Source: Micromonosporaceae bacterium
GTDB taxonomy: Bacteria; Actinomycetota; Actinomycetes; Mycobacteriales; Micromonosporaceae
Length of the DNA: 14,738 nt
NCBI GenBank assembly: GCA_019690055.1
Contig: JADGGF010000054.1
Span: 1-14,738 of the forward strand
Reading direction: 5' to 3'
Shown: piece by piece, positions 1 to 6,799 of the stretch
How positions within the stretch are numbered: position 1 is the first letter of the stretch
Layout: each line of letters begins with the position of its first letter
Made by a program: the position numbers and the translations under genes
Notes under the pieces: generated by a model
The model's database searches: none
Told to the model about the DNA's origin: nothing
The model's input: only the letters and a program-made list of their open reading frames with translations

Positions 1-21
1 CCCGGGTGACCGGGGTGTGTT

Positions 22-31
22 GGGGGGGGGG
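22..31. repeat. Ten-G homopolymer
   Basis: An uninterrupted run of ten G lies at the left edge of the window, outside any supported gene. Runs of this length are prone to slipped-strand change and to sequencing error, so the count may not be reliable. Confidence 0.8.
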
Positions 32-201
32 TGGCGGCGCCCGTCCCACACCGCCCGACCGCGGCGGCGTACCCGTCGCCACTTCTCGATCGACGACCGC
101 CGGGATCCGAGCCAACGGGTAGCCCGCGTCGCGGAACTCACCGTCGATGTGCGTGCACGAGCGCGTCGATCCGCTTCCTGGACGGGCCGCTGATCCAACA
201 A

Positions 202-223
202 ATGATCAGAATATCTTGATCAT
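202..223. repeat. AT-rich 22-bp imperfect palindrome
   Basis: The arms ATGATCA (202-208) and TGATCAT (217-223) are perfect inverted repeats around GAATATCT; overall 18 of 22 positions are symmetric. It stands out as AT-rich in very GC-rich DNA, about 280 bp upstream of the gene starting at 502. The geometry fits a dimeric regulator site. No regulator can be assigned. Confidence 0.45.
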
Positions 224-501
224 CATCGTCACCTGGCCCTGCGAAGACGTCCGCCGATGTGCCTCCGCGTCCGTGGCATACCGATTTGTACGGGTCTTTC
301 CTGTTGGCGTCACCGTACCCAAGGACCAGACCGCGGACGGCCCTGAGGCGCTGGCGACCACGCCAGCGGCGACCACCGGCTTCCTGGATCAGCCTGCGTA
401 GACCGTGGTCGTTGCCAGTGACTATCGCCGCCGCAGCCCGGCCGGCATGATAGTGGCCGACTCCCGGCATCGAGAACCGCAGACGCCTAGAAGGGACAGC
501 C

Positions 502-893
502 ATGACCGACGACCCGGGTGACTACCAGACCATCCGCGACTGGCTCCGCTCCATCTGGCGGGGTTTCACCCGGGTCTGCGTCTGGCGATCCTCGTGTGGC
601 CGATCTACATGGCGGTTGCGATCACGCTCACGGCTCTGTTCCAAGACTCCAGCAACGCATGGTTCCTGCTCATCGTGGCCGGTGTGCTGCTTCCCGTCGC
701 AGGGATCATCGCACGGTTGCAGGAGCAGGAGGTGCGGTCGGACGACCCCGACGACGAGGACGAGGACCGGGACGACCCGGACGACGATGATGGCGACGAC
801 GGGGACGACAACCCGAGCGGCCCCAAGCCGCCGGCGGCCGGCCCCCAGATCGAGGTCCCGCCGGTCCGCCTGCCCTCGCCCGGGGCCAACTGA
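502..893 (+). CDS. Small acidic-tailed membrane protein, apparent -1 frameshift
   Basis: The function is unknown. ATG 502 follows a good ribosome binding site (AAGGGA, 491-496). Its frame gives a sensible start (MTDDPGDYQTIRDWLRSIWR) and then turns into Arg/Ser/Thr-rich nonsense after about codon 22. The -1 frame from about 564 continues sensibly: HPGLRLAILVW, two hydrophobic helices (about residues 27-47 and 54-74), then a long Asp/Glu-rich stretch and a Pro-rich tail, ending at TGA 891-893. Joined, the product is 130 residues. The join falls on G-GGT-TTC (561-567), which has the X-XXY-YYZ form of a -1 slippery site; one extra G in the run at 560-563 would also restore the frame. An indel or sequencing error is the simpler explanation. 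An independent start at GTG 594 is unlikely because it lacks a ribosome binding site and cuts into the first helix. Confidence 0.6.
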
Positions 894-984
894 TCGCCGG
901 ACTACTACGCAATTCCCCACCACTGCCGGCAACCAGCTACGCCGTGGACGGCAGCGCGCGGTGGGATTCCGGCGGTGCAGCATG

Positions 985-1043
985 CGAAGACCTCCGGGGA
1001 GTGCAGGTGCGGCGGCGGTTCCACACTCACCCGGAGGTCTTCG
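985..1043. terminator. Long inverted repeat between convergent genes
   Basis: The left arm (985-1003, CGAAGACCTCCGGGGAGTG) pairs with the right arm (1024-1043) over about 18 bp with a one-base bulge and a 20-nt loop. It lies between the end of the small membrane-protein gene (893) and the end of pcaG (1130), which converge, so a bidirectional terminator fits. There is no clear U-tract, as is usual in actinomycetes. A remnant of a small inverted-repeat mobile element is the alternative. Confidence 0.55.
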
Positions 1044-1129
1044 TCCCTTAATGGATTCCCGACAGTCGCCTTCCGTCACCAACCTCTGTGGGTACGAGAG
1101 TGAGCTGTCCGATCCACTCCGCGCAGCCG

Positions 1130-1681
1130 CTACCGCGTGGGCTGGCCCGGGTAGATGAGGAACACCGTCTCGCGCTCGCCCTGCAGATGGATGTCGAAGA
1201 CGTAGCCGTCCTGGTCGGGCTGGGCGATCAGCGTCTCGCGGCGGTCGGCGGGCAGCGCGGACAGGAGCGGGTCACTCTCCAGCCCGGGCGACCCCGGCAG
1301 GTACGCCCGGGTGAACAGCCGGTCGAGCAGACCGCGGGCGAACACCGTCAACGCGAAGAACGGTACGGGACCGCCGGGCCGGAGCGTGGTGAACGAGTAG
1401 GTGCCCGTGTTGTCGGTGGAGCACCGACCCCAACCGGTGAATGTCCAGCCGTCCCGACGGAGCGAGCCCGGTCGCTGGACGACCTCGCCCTCCGGCGACG
1501 TCTGCCACAGCTCGATCAGCGCGTCGGGAATCGGCTCACCGGCGCCGTCGAGGACCCGCCCGTGCAGCCGGATCGCGCCGGCCCGGCCGGGTGGCACGAG
1601 TTCCGGCCCGCCGGGATAGGGCAGGGCGAAGCCGTAGAACGGCCCGATCGTCTGTCCGGGGGTTGGCCGAAGCGTGGTCAT
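1130..1681 (-). CDS. pcaG: Protocatechuate 3,4-dioxygenase alpha subunit
   Basis: This is the non-catalytic alpha subunit of protocatechuate 3,4-dioxygenase, which forms heteromers with PcaH and opens protocatechuate between the hydroxyls to 3-carboxy-cis,cis-muconate. The 183-residue product starts MTTLRPTPGQTIGPFYGF, the usual PcaG opening. It carries the intradiol-dioxygenase beta-sandwich core (HGRVLDGAGEPIPDALIELWQ near residues 40-60, WTFTGWGRC near 79-87, FARGLL near 114-119). It lacks the Tyr/His iron ligands of the beta subunit, as expected. The start ATG (1681-1679) overlaps the pcaH stop as ATGA, implying translational coupling. It is the last gene of the pair and ends 236 bp from the convergent small gene. 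Length is typical or slightly short for the family. Confidence 0.93.
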   Translation of the reverse strand: MTTLRPTPGQTIGPFYGFALPYPGGPELVPPGRAGAIRLHGRVLDGAGEPIPDALIELWQTSPEGEVVQRPGSLRRDGWTFTGWGRCSTDNTGTYSFTTLRPGGPVPFFALTVFARGLLDRLFTRAYLPGSPGLESDPLLSALPADRRETLIAQPDQDGYVFDIHLQGERETVFLIYPGQPTR

Positions 1682-2469
1682 TCGGTGGGCTCCATCCAGG
1701 TGCGCGAGCTGCCGGTCAGCACGATGTCCCACCGGTATCCGGTGCACCATTCCGGCTGCGTCAGGTCGTGGTCGTAGGTGGCGATGAGCATCTCCCGGGC
1801 CTTCGGGTCGGTGATCGACTGGAAGATGGGATCGAGCGGCTGGAGCGGATCACCCGGGAAGTACATCTGGGTGATCAGCCGCTGGGTGAAGGCCGTGCCG
1901 AACAGGGAGAAGTGGATGTGCGACGGGCGCCAGGCGTTGGTGTGGTTGCGCCAGGGGTACGGTCCGGGCTTGATGGTGACGAACCGGTAGTAGCCGTTGG
2001 CGTCGGTCAGGCAGCGACCCATGCCGGTGAAGTTCGGGTCGAGCGGCGCCGGATGCCGGTCGCGCTGGTGGATGTAGCGCCCAGCCGAGTTGGCCTGCCA
2101 GATCTCGACCAACTGGTGCGCCACGGGCCGGCCGTCCCCGTCGGTGACGCGCCCGGTGACGACGATGCGCTCGCCCAAGGGCTCGCCGCGGTGCTGGATC
2201 GTCAGGTCGGCCTCCAGCGGGTCCACGTCGCTGTGCCCGAAGACCGGCGCGAACCGCTCGAGCTTCTCGGGATCCACCTGGTATGGCGCCTTGGTCGGGT
2301 GCCGCAGCAGGCTGCTGCGATACGGCGGATAGTCCAGCAGCGGCACGATCCGCTCGCGGCCGGATCGTGCGTACTCGGCCGCGTGCGCCGCGATCTCCGC
2401 GCTGATCGTGGCCTGGTCGGCCAACGGCGCCGCGGTGGCGGGTTGGTCGGTGCGCGATGTCGTGCTCAC
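1678..2469 (-). CDS. pcaH: Protocatechuate 3,4-dioxygenase beta subunit
   Basis: This is the iron-bearing catalytic subunit of protocatechuate 3,4-dioxygenase (beta-ketoadipate pathway, cytoplasm). The 263-residue product has an N-terminal PcaH region (about 30-70) and the intradiol core (about 90-250). All four Fe(III) ligands known from Pseudomonas PcaH have counterparts: Tyr132 (GRYIHQRD), Tyr171 (KPGPYPW), His184 and His186 (RPSHIHFS), with the same spacings of 39 and 13 residues. GTG 2469 is chosen because upstream in-frame codons give no better start and would run into the divergent regulator; no strong ribosome binding site is visible before it. It is transcribed away from the IclR-type gene across a gap that contains a palindromic operator, so control by that regulator is likely. 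Downstream pathway genes (pcaB, pcaD, pcaIJ, pcaF) are absent from the window. Confidence 0.95.
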   Translation of the reverse strand: MSTTSRTDQPATAAPLADQATISAEIAAHAAEYARSGRERIVPLLDYPPYRSSLLRHPTKAPYQVDPEKLERFAPVFGHSDVDPLEADLTIQHRGEPLGERIVVTGRVTDGDGRPVAHQLVEIWQANSAGRYIHQRDRHPAPLDPNFTGMGRCLTDANGYYRFVTIKPGPYPWRNHTNAWRPSHIHFSLFGTAFTQRLITQMYFPGDPLQPLDPIFQSITDPKAREMLIATYDHDLTQPEWCTGYRWDIVLTGSSRTWMEPTE

Positions 2470-2514
2470 AGCCGTGGACGCTAGGCCAGCGGCCCGATCC
2501 CGTGCCAGGATGGT

Positions 2515-2531
2515 TTTCCGCTCAGCGGAAA
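2515..2531. promoter_or_regulatory. Perfect palindromic operator in the pcaH/regulator gap
   Basis: TTTCCGCTCAGCGGAAA is a perfect 8+1+8 palindrome in the 71-bp gap between divergent pcaH and the IclR-family gene. Its right arm runs directly into the regulator's ribosome binding site (AAAGGAG, 2529-2535). The spacing and dyad are typical of IclR-family sites. I infer that the adjacent regulator binds here, controlling pcaHG and blocking its own expression. Confidence 0.72.
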
Positions 2532-2540
2532 GGAGAAGCC

Positions 2541-3308
2541 ATGCCGGCCGGTGGCGGTGCCGACAGCACCAGCGTGGTGGCACGGGTTCTCGCGATATTC
2601 GCCGCATTCGATGACAAACATCGCGCGCTGACCCTCTCGCAGATCGCCGCCCGGGCCCGGCTGCCCGTGACCACGGCACACCGGCTCGTCGGCCAGCTCG
2701 CACAGTGGGAGGCCCTGGTCCGCCGGGCCGACGGCACGTACGTGGTGGGCCGCCGCATGTGGGACCTCGGCCTGCTCGCCCCGGTCCACGCCGAGCTCCG
2801 GCAGATCGCCTCGCCCTACCTGCACGACCTGTACGCCGCGACGCTGGCCACGGTGCATCTGGCCGAACGGGACGGCACCCGGGTGCTGTACCTGGACCGG
2901 CTCTCCGGCCACGCCTCGGTGCCGGTGGTGAGCAAGGTCGGCGACCGCCTGCCGATGCACGCGACCGGGGTCGGCAAGGTGCTCCTGGCCCACGCCCCCG
3001 CCGCCGTCCAGGCCGCGGTACTGCGCAACCTGACGCGCATCACGCCGTACACCATCACCCAACCCGGCCAGCTGCGCGCTCAGCTCGACCGCGTCCTACG
3101 TGATGGCTACGCCTGGACCACCGAGGAGATGAGCCTCGGGGCCTGCTCGGTCGCCGTGCCCGTCGTCGGCGCCGACAACACCGTCGTGGCCGCGCTCGGC
3201 ATCGTGGTGCCGAGCCTGAAGCGCGACCGGCCGCGCCTGGTCGCCGCCCTGCAGGTCGCTGCCCAAGGCATCAGCCGCAGCCTGGCCGACGCCGCGTCCC
3301 GGTCCTAG
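2541..3308 (+). CDS. IclR-family transcriptional regulator of pcaHG
   Basis: This 255-residue DNA-binding regulator has the full IclR layout. A winged HTH spans about residues 10-70 (LTLSQIAARARLPVTTAHRL at 30-49). An effector-binding domain spans about 75-250, with the family's PMHATGVGKVLLAH (138-151) and GACSVAVPV (190-198) signatures. Start ATG 2541 has the ribosome binding site AAAGGAG five bases upstream. It is divergent from pcaH across 71 bp with a palindrome between them, the usual arrangement for IclR-type regulators of protocatechuate genes (PcaR/PcaU-like). The effector is probably protocatechuate or a pathway intermediate. Whether it activates or represses cannot be read from sequence. 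Confidence 0.9.
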   Translation: MPAGGGADSTSVVARVLAIFAAFDDKHRALTLSQIAARARLPVTTAHRLVGQLAQWEALVRRADGTYVVGRRMWDLGLLAPVHAELRQIASPYLHDLYAATLATVHLAERDGTRVLYLDRLSGHASVPVVSKVGDRLPMHATGVGKVLLAHAPAAVQAAVLRNLTRITPYTITQPGQLRAQLDRVLRDGYAWTTEEMSLGACSVAVPVVGADNTVVAALGIVVPSLKRDRPRLVAALQVAAQGISRSLADAASRS

Positions 3309-3475
3309 CCGGCGGGCAGACGCGCCGTCCACGACCGCACGGTACGACCCGCCGCTGTTCACCTGGGCGATTCCACAGGAGGTCATCCGTCCGAGGCCGA
3401 GGCCAGCAGCGCCGGTCTTGAAGGACGGCTGGCCGTGCCCGATTCATTCGTGTGGTCTATCGAAAGGGGGGCTTT

Positions 3476-3495
3476 CCGGGGACCCCCGCCCCGAA
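3476..3495. promoter_or_regulatory. Candidate DosR/DevR-like dyad
   Basis: CCGGGGACCCCCGCCCCGAA resembles the DosR box (TTSGGGACTWWAGTCCCSAA) in the GGGGAC left half and CCCCGAA right half, with about 13 of 20 positions compatible. It lies about 80 bp before the HAD-GH65 start. In M. tuberculosis the related HAD/GH65-containing gene otsB1 (Rv2006) belongs to the DosR regulon, which is why I flag the site. In GC-rich DNA such matches arise by chance. Confidence 0.3.
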
Positions 3496-3577
3496 CGTAG
3501 GGCATTCTGGGGCAAATCAACTGGCGATCCGACATCGCGCGGGAAGCGAGTCGGGGGGTGATCGGCGCGGTGCAGCC

Positions 3578-6500
3578 ATGGTGACGAAGCCCGCTGCCGT
3601 CTCTGCTACGCGGGGGTCGGGAAGCGGGCTGAGGATGCCGGTCGAGCGGCTGGACGCCGTCGTCTTCGCGCTGGACGGGGTGCTGGTCGATGCGGGTCCG
3701 GCCAGCGCCGGCCCGGCCGCCGCGCGCGACCAGGTGAGCGTGTGCGCCGATGCGCTGGCGCTGATCGCGCGGCTGCACGAGCTGGGCCTGTCGATGGCGG
3801 CGGTGACGTCGAACCGGTCGGGACGGCAGGTTCTGGAAGCGGCGGGGCTGGACGAGTGGTTCACGGTGGTCGTCGATGGGCGCGATGCCGACCGGCGGGG
3901 AGAGGCGGTCGAGCGCGACCCGGCACTCCTGCTGTCCGCGGCGCGTCTGTTGAGGGCGCACCCGGCGCGGTGCGCGGTGGTGGACGCCACGATGGCGGGT
4001 GTCCTGGCCGGCTGCCGTGGCGGGTTCGGGCTCGTCGTCGGCGTCGACCGGCATGGCGGTCAGGCAGCAGACCTGCGTAAACACGGCGCTGACGAGGTAC
4101 TGCCCAGCCTGAATGCCGTCACCATCGACCAGGACGCGACGCGGCAGCGCTGGTGGCAGCGGCGTGAACCGACGAAGTCGGGAAACGGGCCCGCGGGGTG
4201 GCTGCTGGACTACACCGGATACGACCCGCAGACCGAGGGGGTCCGGGAAACACTGTGCGCCGTCGGCAACGGCTACCTGGCCACCCGCGCTGCGGCGCCG
4301 GAGACGTCGTCCGCGCCGGTGCACTACCCGGGCACGTACATCGCCGGGATCTTCAATCGCCTGACCAGTTGCGTCCACGGGCATGTCCACGAGGACGAGA
4401 GCCTGGTCAAGCTTCCCAACTGGCTCATACTGCGCTGGCGCATCGACGGAGAACGGTGGGTGGTGCCCGACGGACCAGGGATCAGCGACTACCGGCAGAG
4501 CCTTGACCTGCGGGCGGGCGTGCTGCACCGCCGGTACCGGTACGTCGACGATCGCGGCCGAGCAACCACCGTCGTGTCTCGGATGTTCGCCTCGACGGCC
4601 CAACCCCACCTGGCCGTGCTCGAGACGACCTTCATCGCCGAGAACTGGTCGGGAACGGTGCAGGTGCGCTCGGGTATCGACGGGCGCGTCGCCAACCGCC
4701 AGGTCGCCCAGTACGCCCCGCTGGCGGGCCGGCACCTCGAGCCGGACGGGCAAGGGCGCGACGGCCCGGGTGGGCTGTGGCTGCGCATGCGCACCAGCCA
4801 GTCCCGCCTCACGGTGGCGACGGCGACCCGGCTACACCTGTTCCGGGCCGGCACGCCGATTCAGGCCCCACGGCGGCTCACGACGGTGACAGCCCGGCTG
4901 GAGGAGACGTACACGATCCCTATACACGCCGGCGAGCCGGTACGGGTGCTGAAGCTGGCCGCCTACTACACCTCCCGCGACCACGCCATCACCGAACCGG
5001 CGACGGCCGCCCGGCAGGCCATCGCCCGCGCGGACTCGTTCCCGCAACTGCTGACCGCCCACGTCCACGCGTGGCGGCGGCTGTGGGAACGCAGCCACGT
5101 CTACCTGACCACCAACACGCCGGAAACGATGCTGGCGCTGCACCTGCACACCTTCCACGTGCTGGCCTCAACCCCGACGAACGACATCGACCTCGACGCC
5201 GGGATCGGCGCCCGCGGCCTGCACGGCGAGGGCTACCGCGGCCACGTCTTCTGGGACGAACTGTTCGTCCACCGATTCCTCGTGCTCCACCTGCCCGAGG
5301 CCAGCCGTGCCCTTCTCCTGTACCGATGGCGGCGGTTGGGCGCCGCGCGGCGAGCCGCCGCCGCCGTCGGATGTCGCGGAGCCATGTTTCCGTGGGAGTC
5401 CGGCAGCGATGGCCGGGAGGAGACGCCGGACGAAATCTTCAATCCACGGACGGGCCGGTGGTTGCCCGACCGCACGGCCTACGAACGCCACATCGGGCTG
5501 GCGATCGGCTACAGCGTATGGCAGTACTACCAGGCCACCGGCGACCTGACCTTCCTGCGTGACTACGGGGCCGAACTCATCGTGGAGATCGCCCGATTCT
5601 TCGCCGACCTGGCCCACGAAAACGCGCGGACCGGTCGGTACGAGATCACCGGTGTGGTGGGCCCGGACGAGCTGCACGACGCCTACCCCGACAGCAGCAC
5701 GCCCGGCGTGGCCAACAACGCCTACACCAACCTGATGACCGTATGGCTGCTGCGGCGCGCCCTCGAGGTGACCACCCTGCTGGCCTGCGACAACGCCGCC
5801 AACCCCACCGACGCCTTTGGTGTCACCGACGAGGAACGGGCCCGCTGGCGCGACATCACGACGCGCATGTACGTGCCGTGGCACGACGAACAGATCATCA
5901 GCCAGTTCGACGGCTACGCCGACCTCAAGCCGTTCGACCTGTCCGGATACCTCGCCCGCTACGGCAACATCGGCCAACTGCACCTCATCCTCGCCGAGGA
6001 GGGTGACTCCGCCAACCGCTACCAGGTCGGCAAACAGGCCGATGTCCTCATGCTTCTCTATCTGCTCTCCGCCGAGGAACTGCGCGACCTACTCGCCGAC
6101 CTCGGCTACCCGTGGCCACCCGAAGCGCTGCCGCGCACCGTTCGCTACTACGTCAACCGGGTCAGCCACGGCTCCACCCTGAGCCGGGTCGTGCACGCCT
6201 GGGTCGAGGCCCGCACCGACCGGGCCGCCTCGTGGCAATCCTTCCGGCAGGCCCTGGCCGTCGACATCCACGACACCAGGGGCGGCACCACCCGGGAAGG
6301 AATCCACCTCGGCGCCATGGCCGGCACCCTCGACCTGGTCGAACGCTGCTACCTGGGCCTGGAAACCCGCCAGGACGCGCTGTGGCTCAACCCTCGCCTG
6401 CCACGACAGATCACCACGCTGCACACCCTGATCACCTACCGCGGACTTCAGATCCACATCGCCGTCACCCAGCAGGACCTGACGCTGACCGCCTCACCCT

Positions 6501-6625
6501 GCAACGTCGCACCCGTCACCGTCCACGTGGACGGCCAACCACCAGCCCGCCTCACCGGCGGACAGGAGATCACCTTCCCGCTCAAGCCGAATCCACGGCC
6601 CGAACTCGAGAAGCCCCGACGATAG
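3578..6625 (+). CDS. HAD (pseudo-phosphatase) - GH65 fusion, glycoside phosphorylase-like
   Basis: This is a 1015-residue cytoplasmic two-domain protein. Residues about 20-190 form a HAD/beta-phosphoglucomutase-like domain, and about 207-1000 a complete GH65 enzyme (maltose/kojibiose/trehalose phosphorylase family). The GH65 part keeps the catalytic acid Glu698 in VVGPDELHD, Lys819-Gln820 (GKQADVL), and the HGSTLS loop from His864, where family phosphorylases bind phosphate. A phosphorylase of an alpha-linked disaccharide is therefore plausible, but the substrate is unknown. The HAD domain looks inactive: motif I reads FALDGVLVD, so the nucleophile Asp is Ala31; the usual Lys of the GKP motif is missing (VERDPALL); and the acidic EDA motif is DAT. 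ATG 3578 is used; Met20 (ATG 3635) is an alternative that keeps both domains, and neither has a strong ribosome binding site. Related fusions occur in actinobacteria, for example M. tuberculosis OtsB1. Confidence 0.88.
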   Translation: MVTKPAAVSATRGSGSGLRMPVERLDAVVFALDGVLVDAGPASAGPAAARDQVSVCADALALIARLHELGLSMAAVTSNRSGRQVLEAAGLDEWFTVVVDGRDADRRGEAVERDPALLLSAARLLRAHPARCAVVDATMAGVLAGCRGGFGLVVGVDRHGGQAADLRKHGADEVLPSLNAVTIDQDATRQRWWQRREPTKSGNGPAGWLLDYTGYDPQTEGVRETLCAVGNGYLATRAAAPETSSAPVHYPGTYIAGIFNRLTSCVHGHVHEDESLVKLPNWLILRWRIDGERWVVPDGPGISDYRQSLDLRAGVLHRRYRYVDDRGRATTVVSRMFASTAQPHLAVLETTFIAENWSGTVQVRSGIDGRVANRQVAQYAPLAGRHLEPDGQGRDGPGGLWLRMRTSQSRLTVATATRLHLFRAGTPIQAPRRLTTVTARLEETYTIPIHAGEPVRVLKLAAYYTSRDHAITEPATAARQAIARADSFPQLLTAHVHAWRRLWERSHVYLTTNTPETMLALHLHTFHVLASTPTNDIDLDAGIGARGLHGEGYRGHVFWDELFVHRFLVLHLPEASRALLLYRWRRLGAARRAAAAVGCRGAMFPWESGSDGREETPDEIFNPRTGRWLPDRTAYERHIGLAIGYSVWQYYQATGDLTFLRDYGAELIVEIARFFADLAHENARTGRYEITGVVGPDELHDAYPDSSTPGVANNAYTNLMTVWLLRRALEVTTLLACDNAANPTDAFGVTDEERARWRDITTRMYVPWHDEQIISQFDGYADLKPFDLSGYLARYGNIGQLHLILAEEGDSANRYQVGKQADVLMLLYLLSAEELRDLLADLGYPWPPEALPRTVRYYVNRVSHGSTLSRVVHAWVEARTDRAASWQSFRQALAVDIHDTRGGTTREGIHLGAMAGTLDLVERCYLGLETRQDALWLNPRLPRQITTLHTLITYRGLQIHIAVTQQDLTLTASPCNVAPVTVHVDGQPPARLTGGQEITFPLKPNPRPELEKPRR

Positions 6626-6799
6626 CCTCGTCGCTGGCCCTCGGTCGTGTGTCGCCAGTGGACCGAGCCACGCCGAGAGGGCCAGGCCGGTCGGTTCGGC
6701 GACACCAAGTCGCCGGCGGAGCGGTGGCATTCGCCCGGTACGCTGCCGATCGTTGCTGATCTTTTGGAGACGGCTGAGTTCGGGGATGCGGGGCATCTG

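Larger units (their letters stand above)
1..501. other. Stretch without a supportable gene
   Basis: I see no convincing gene here. Open frames exist on both strands, but their translations are Arg/Pro/Ala-rich and match no family I recognise. On the minus strand near 1-150 one frame reads more protein-like, but it has no start and would need a one-base shift near 150 to join the frame upstream. The stretch holds a run of ten G (22-31) and an AT-rich palindrome (202-223). Positions 491-496 (AAGGGA) are the ribosome binding site of the gene starting at 502. Confidence 0.5.

Noticed and set aside
1..200. Minus-strand protein-like reading (HIDGEFRDAGYPLARIPAVV), possibly continuing from RIDALVHAH with a one-base shift
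   Set aside because: It has no start, needs a frameshift, ends in a Pro-rich reading of the G tract, and matches no family I recognise.
138..503. 121-residue minus-strand open frame upstream of the small membrane-protein gene
   Set aside because: It has no ribosome binding site, its Arg/Gly-rich composition is typical of a random frame in GC-rich DNA, and no motif is seen.
1441..2484. 347-residue plus-strand open frame opposite pcaHG
   Set aside because: It is antisense to two genes with all catalytic residues identified, and has no protein-like features.
3380..3430. CCGTCC / GGACGG inverted repeat as a terminator after the IclR gene
   Set aside because: The arms are only 6 bp with a loop near 30 nt; common by chance in this composition.
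3383..4753. 456-residue minus-strand open frame opposite the HAD-GH65 gene
   Set aside because: It is antisense to a well-supported gene, and the translation is Arg/His/Pro-rich without domains.
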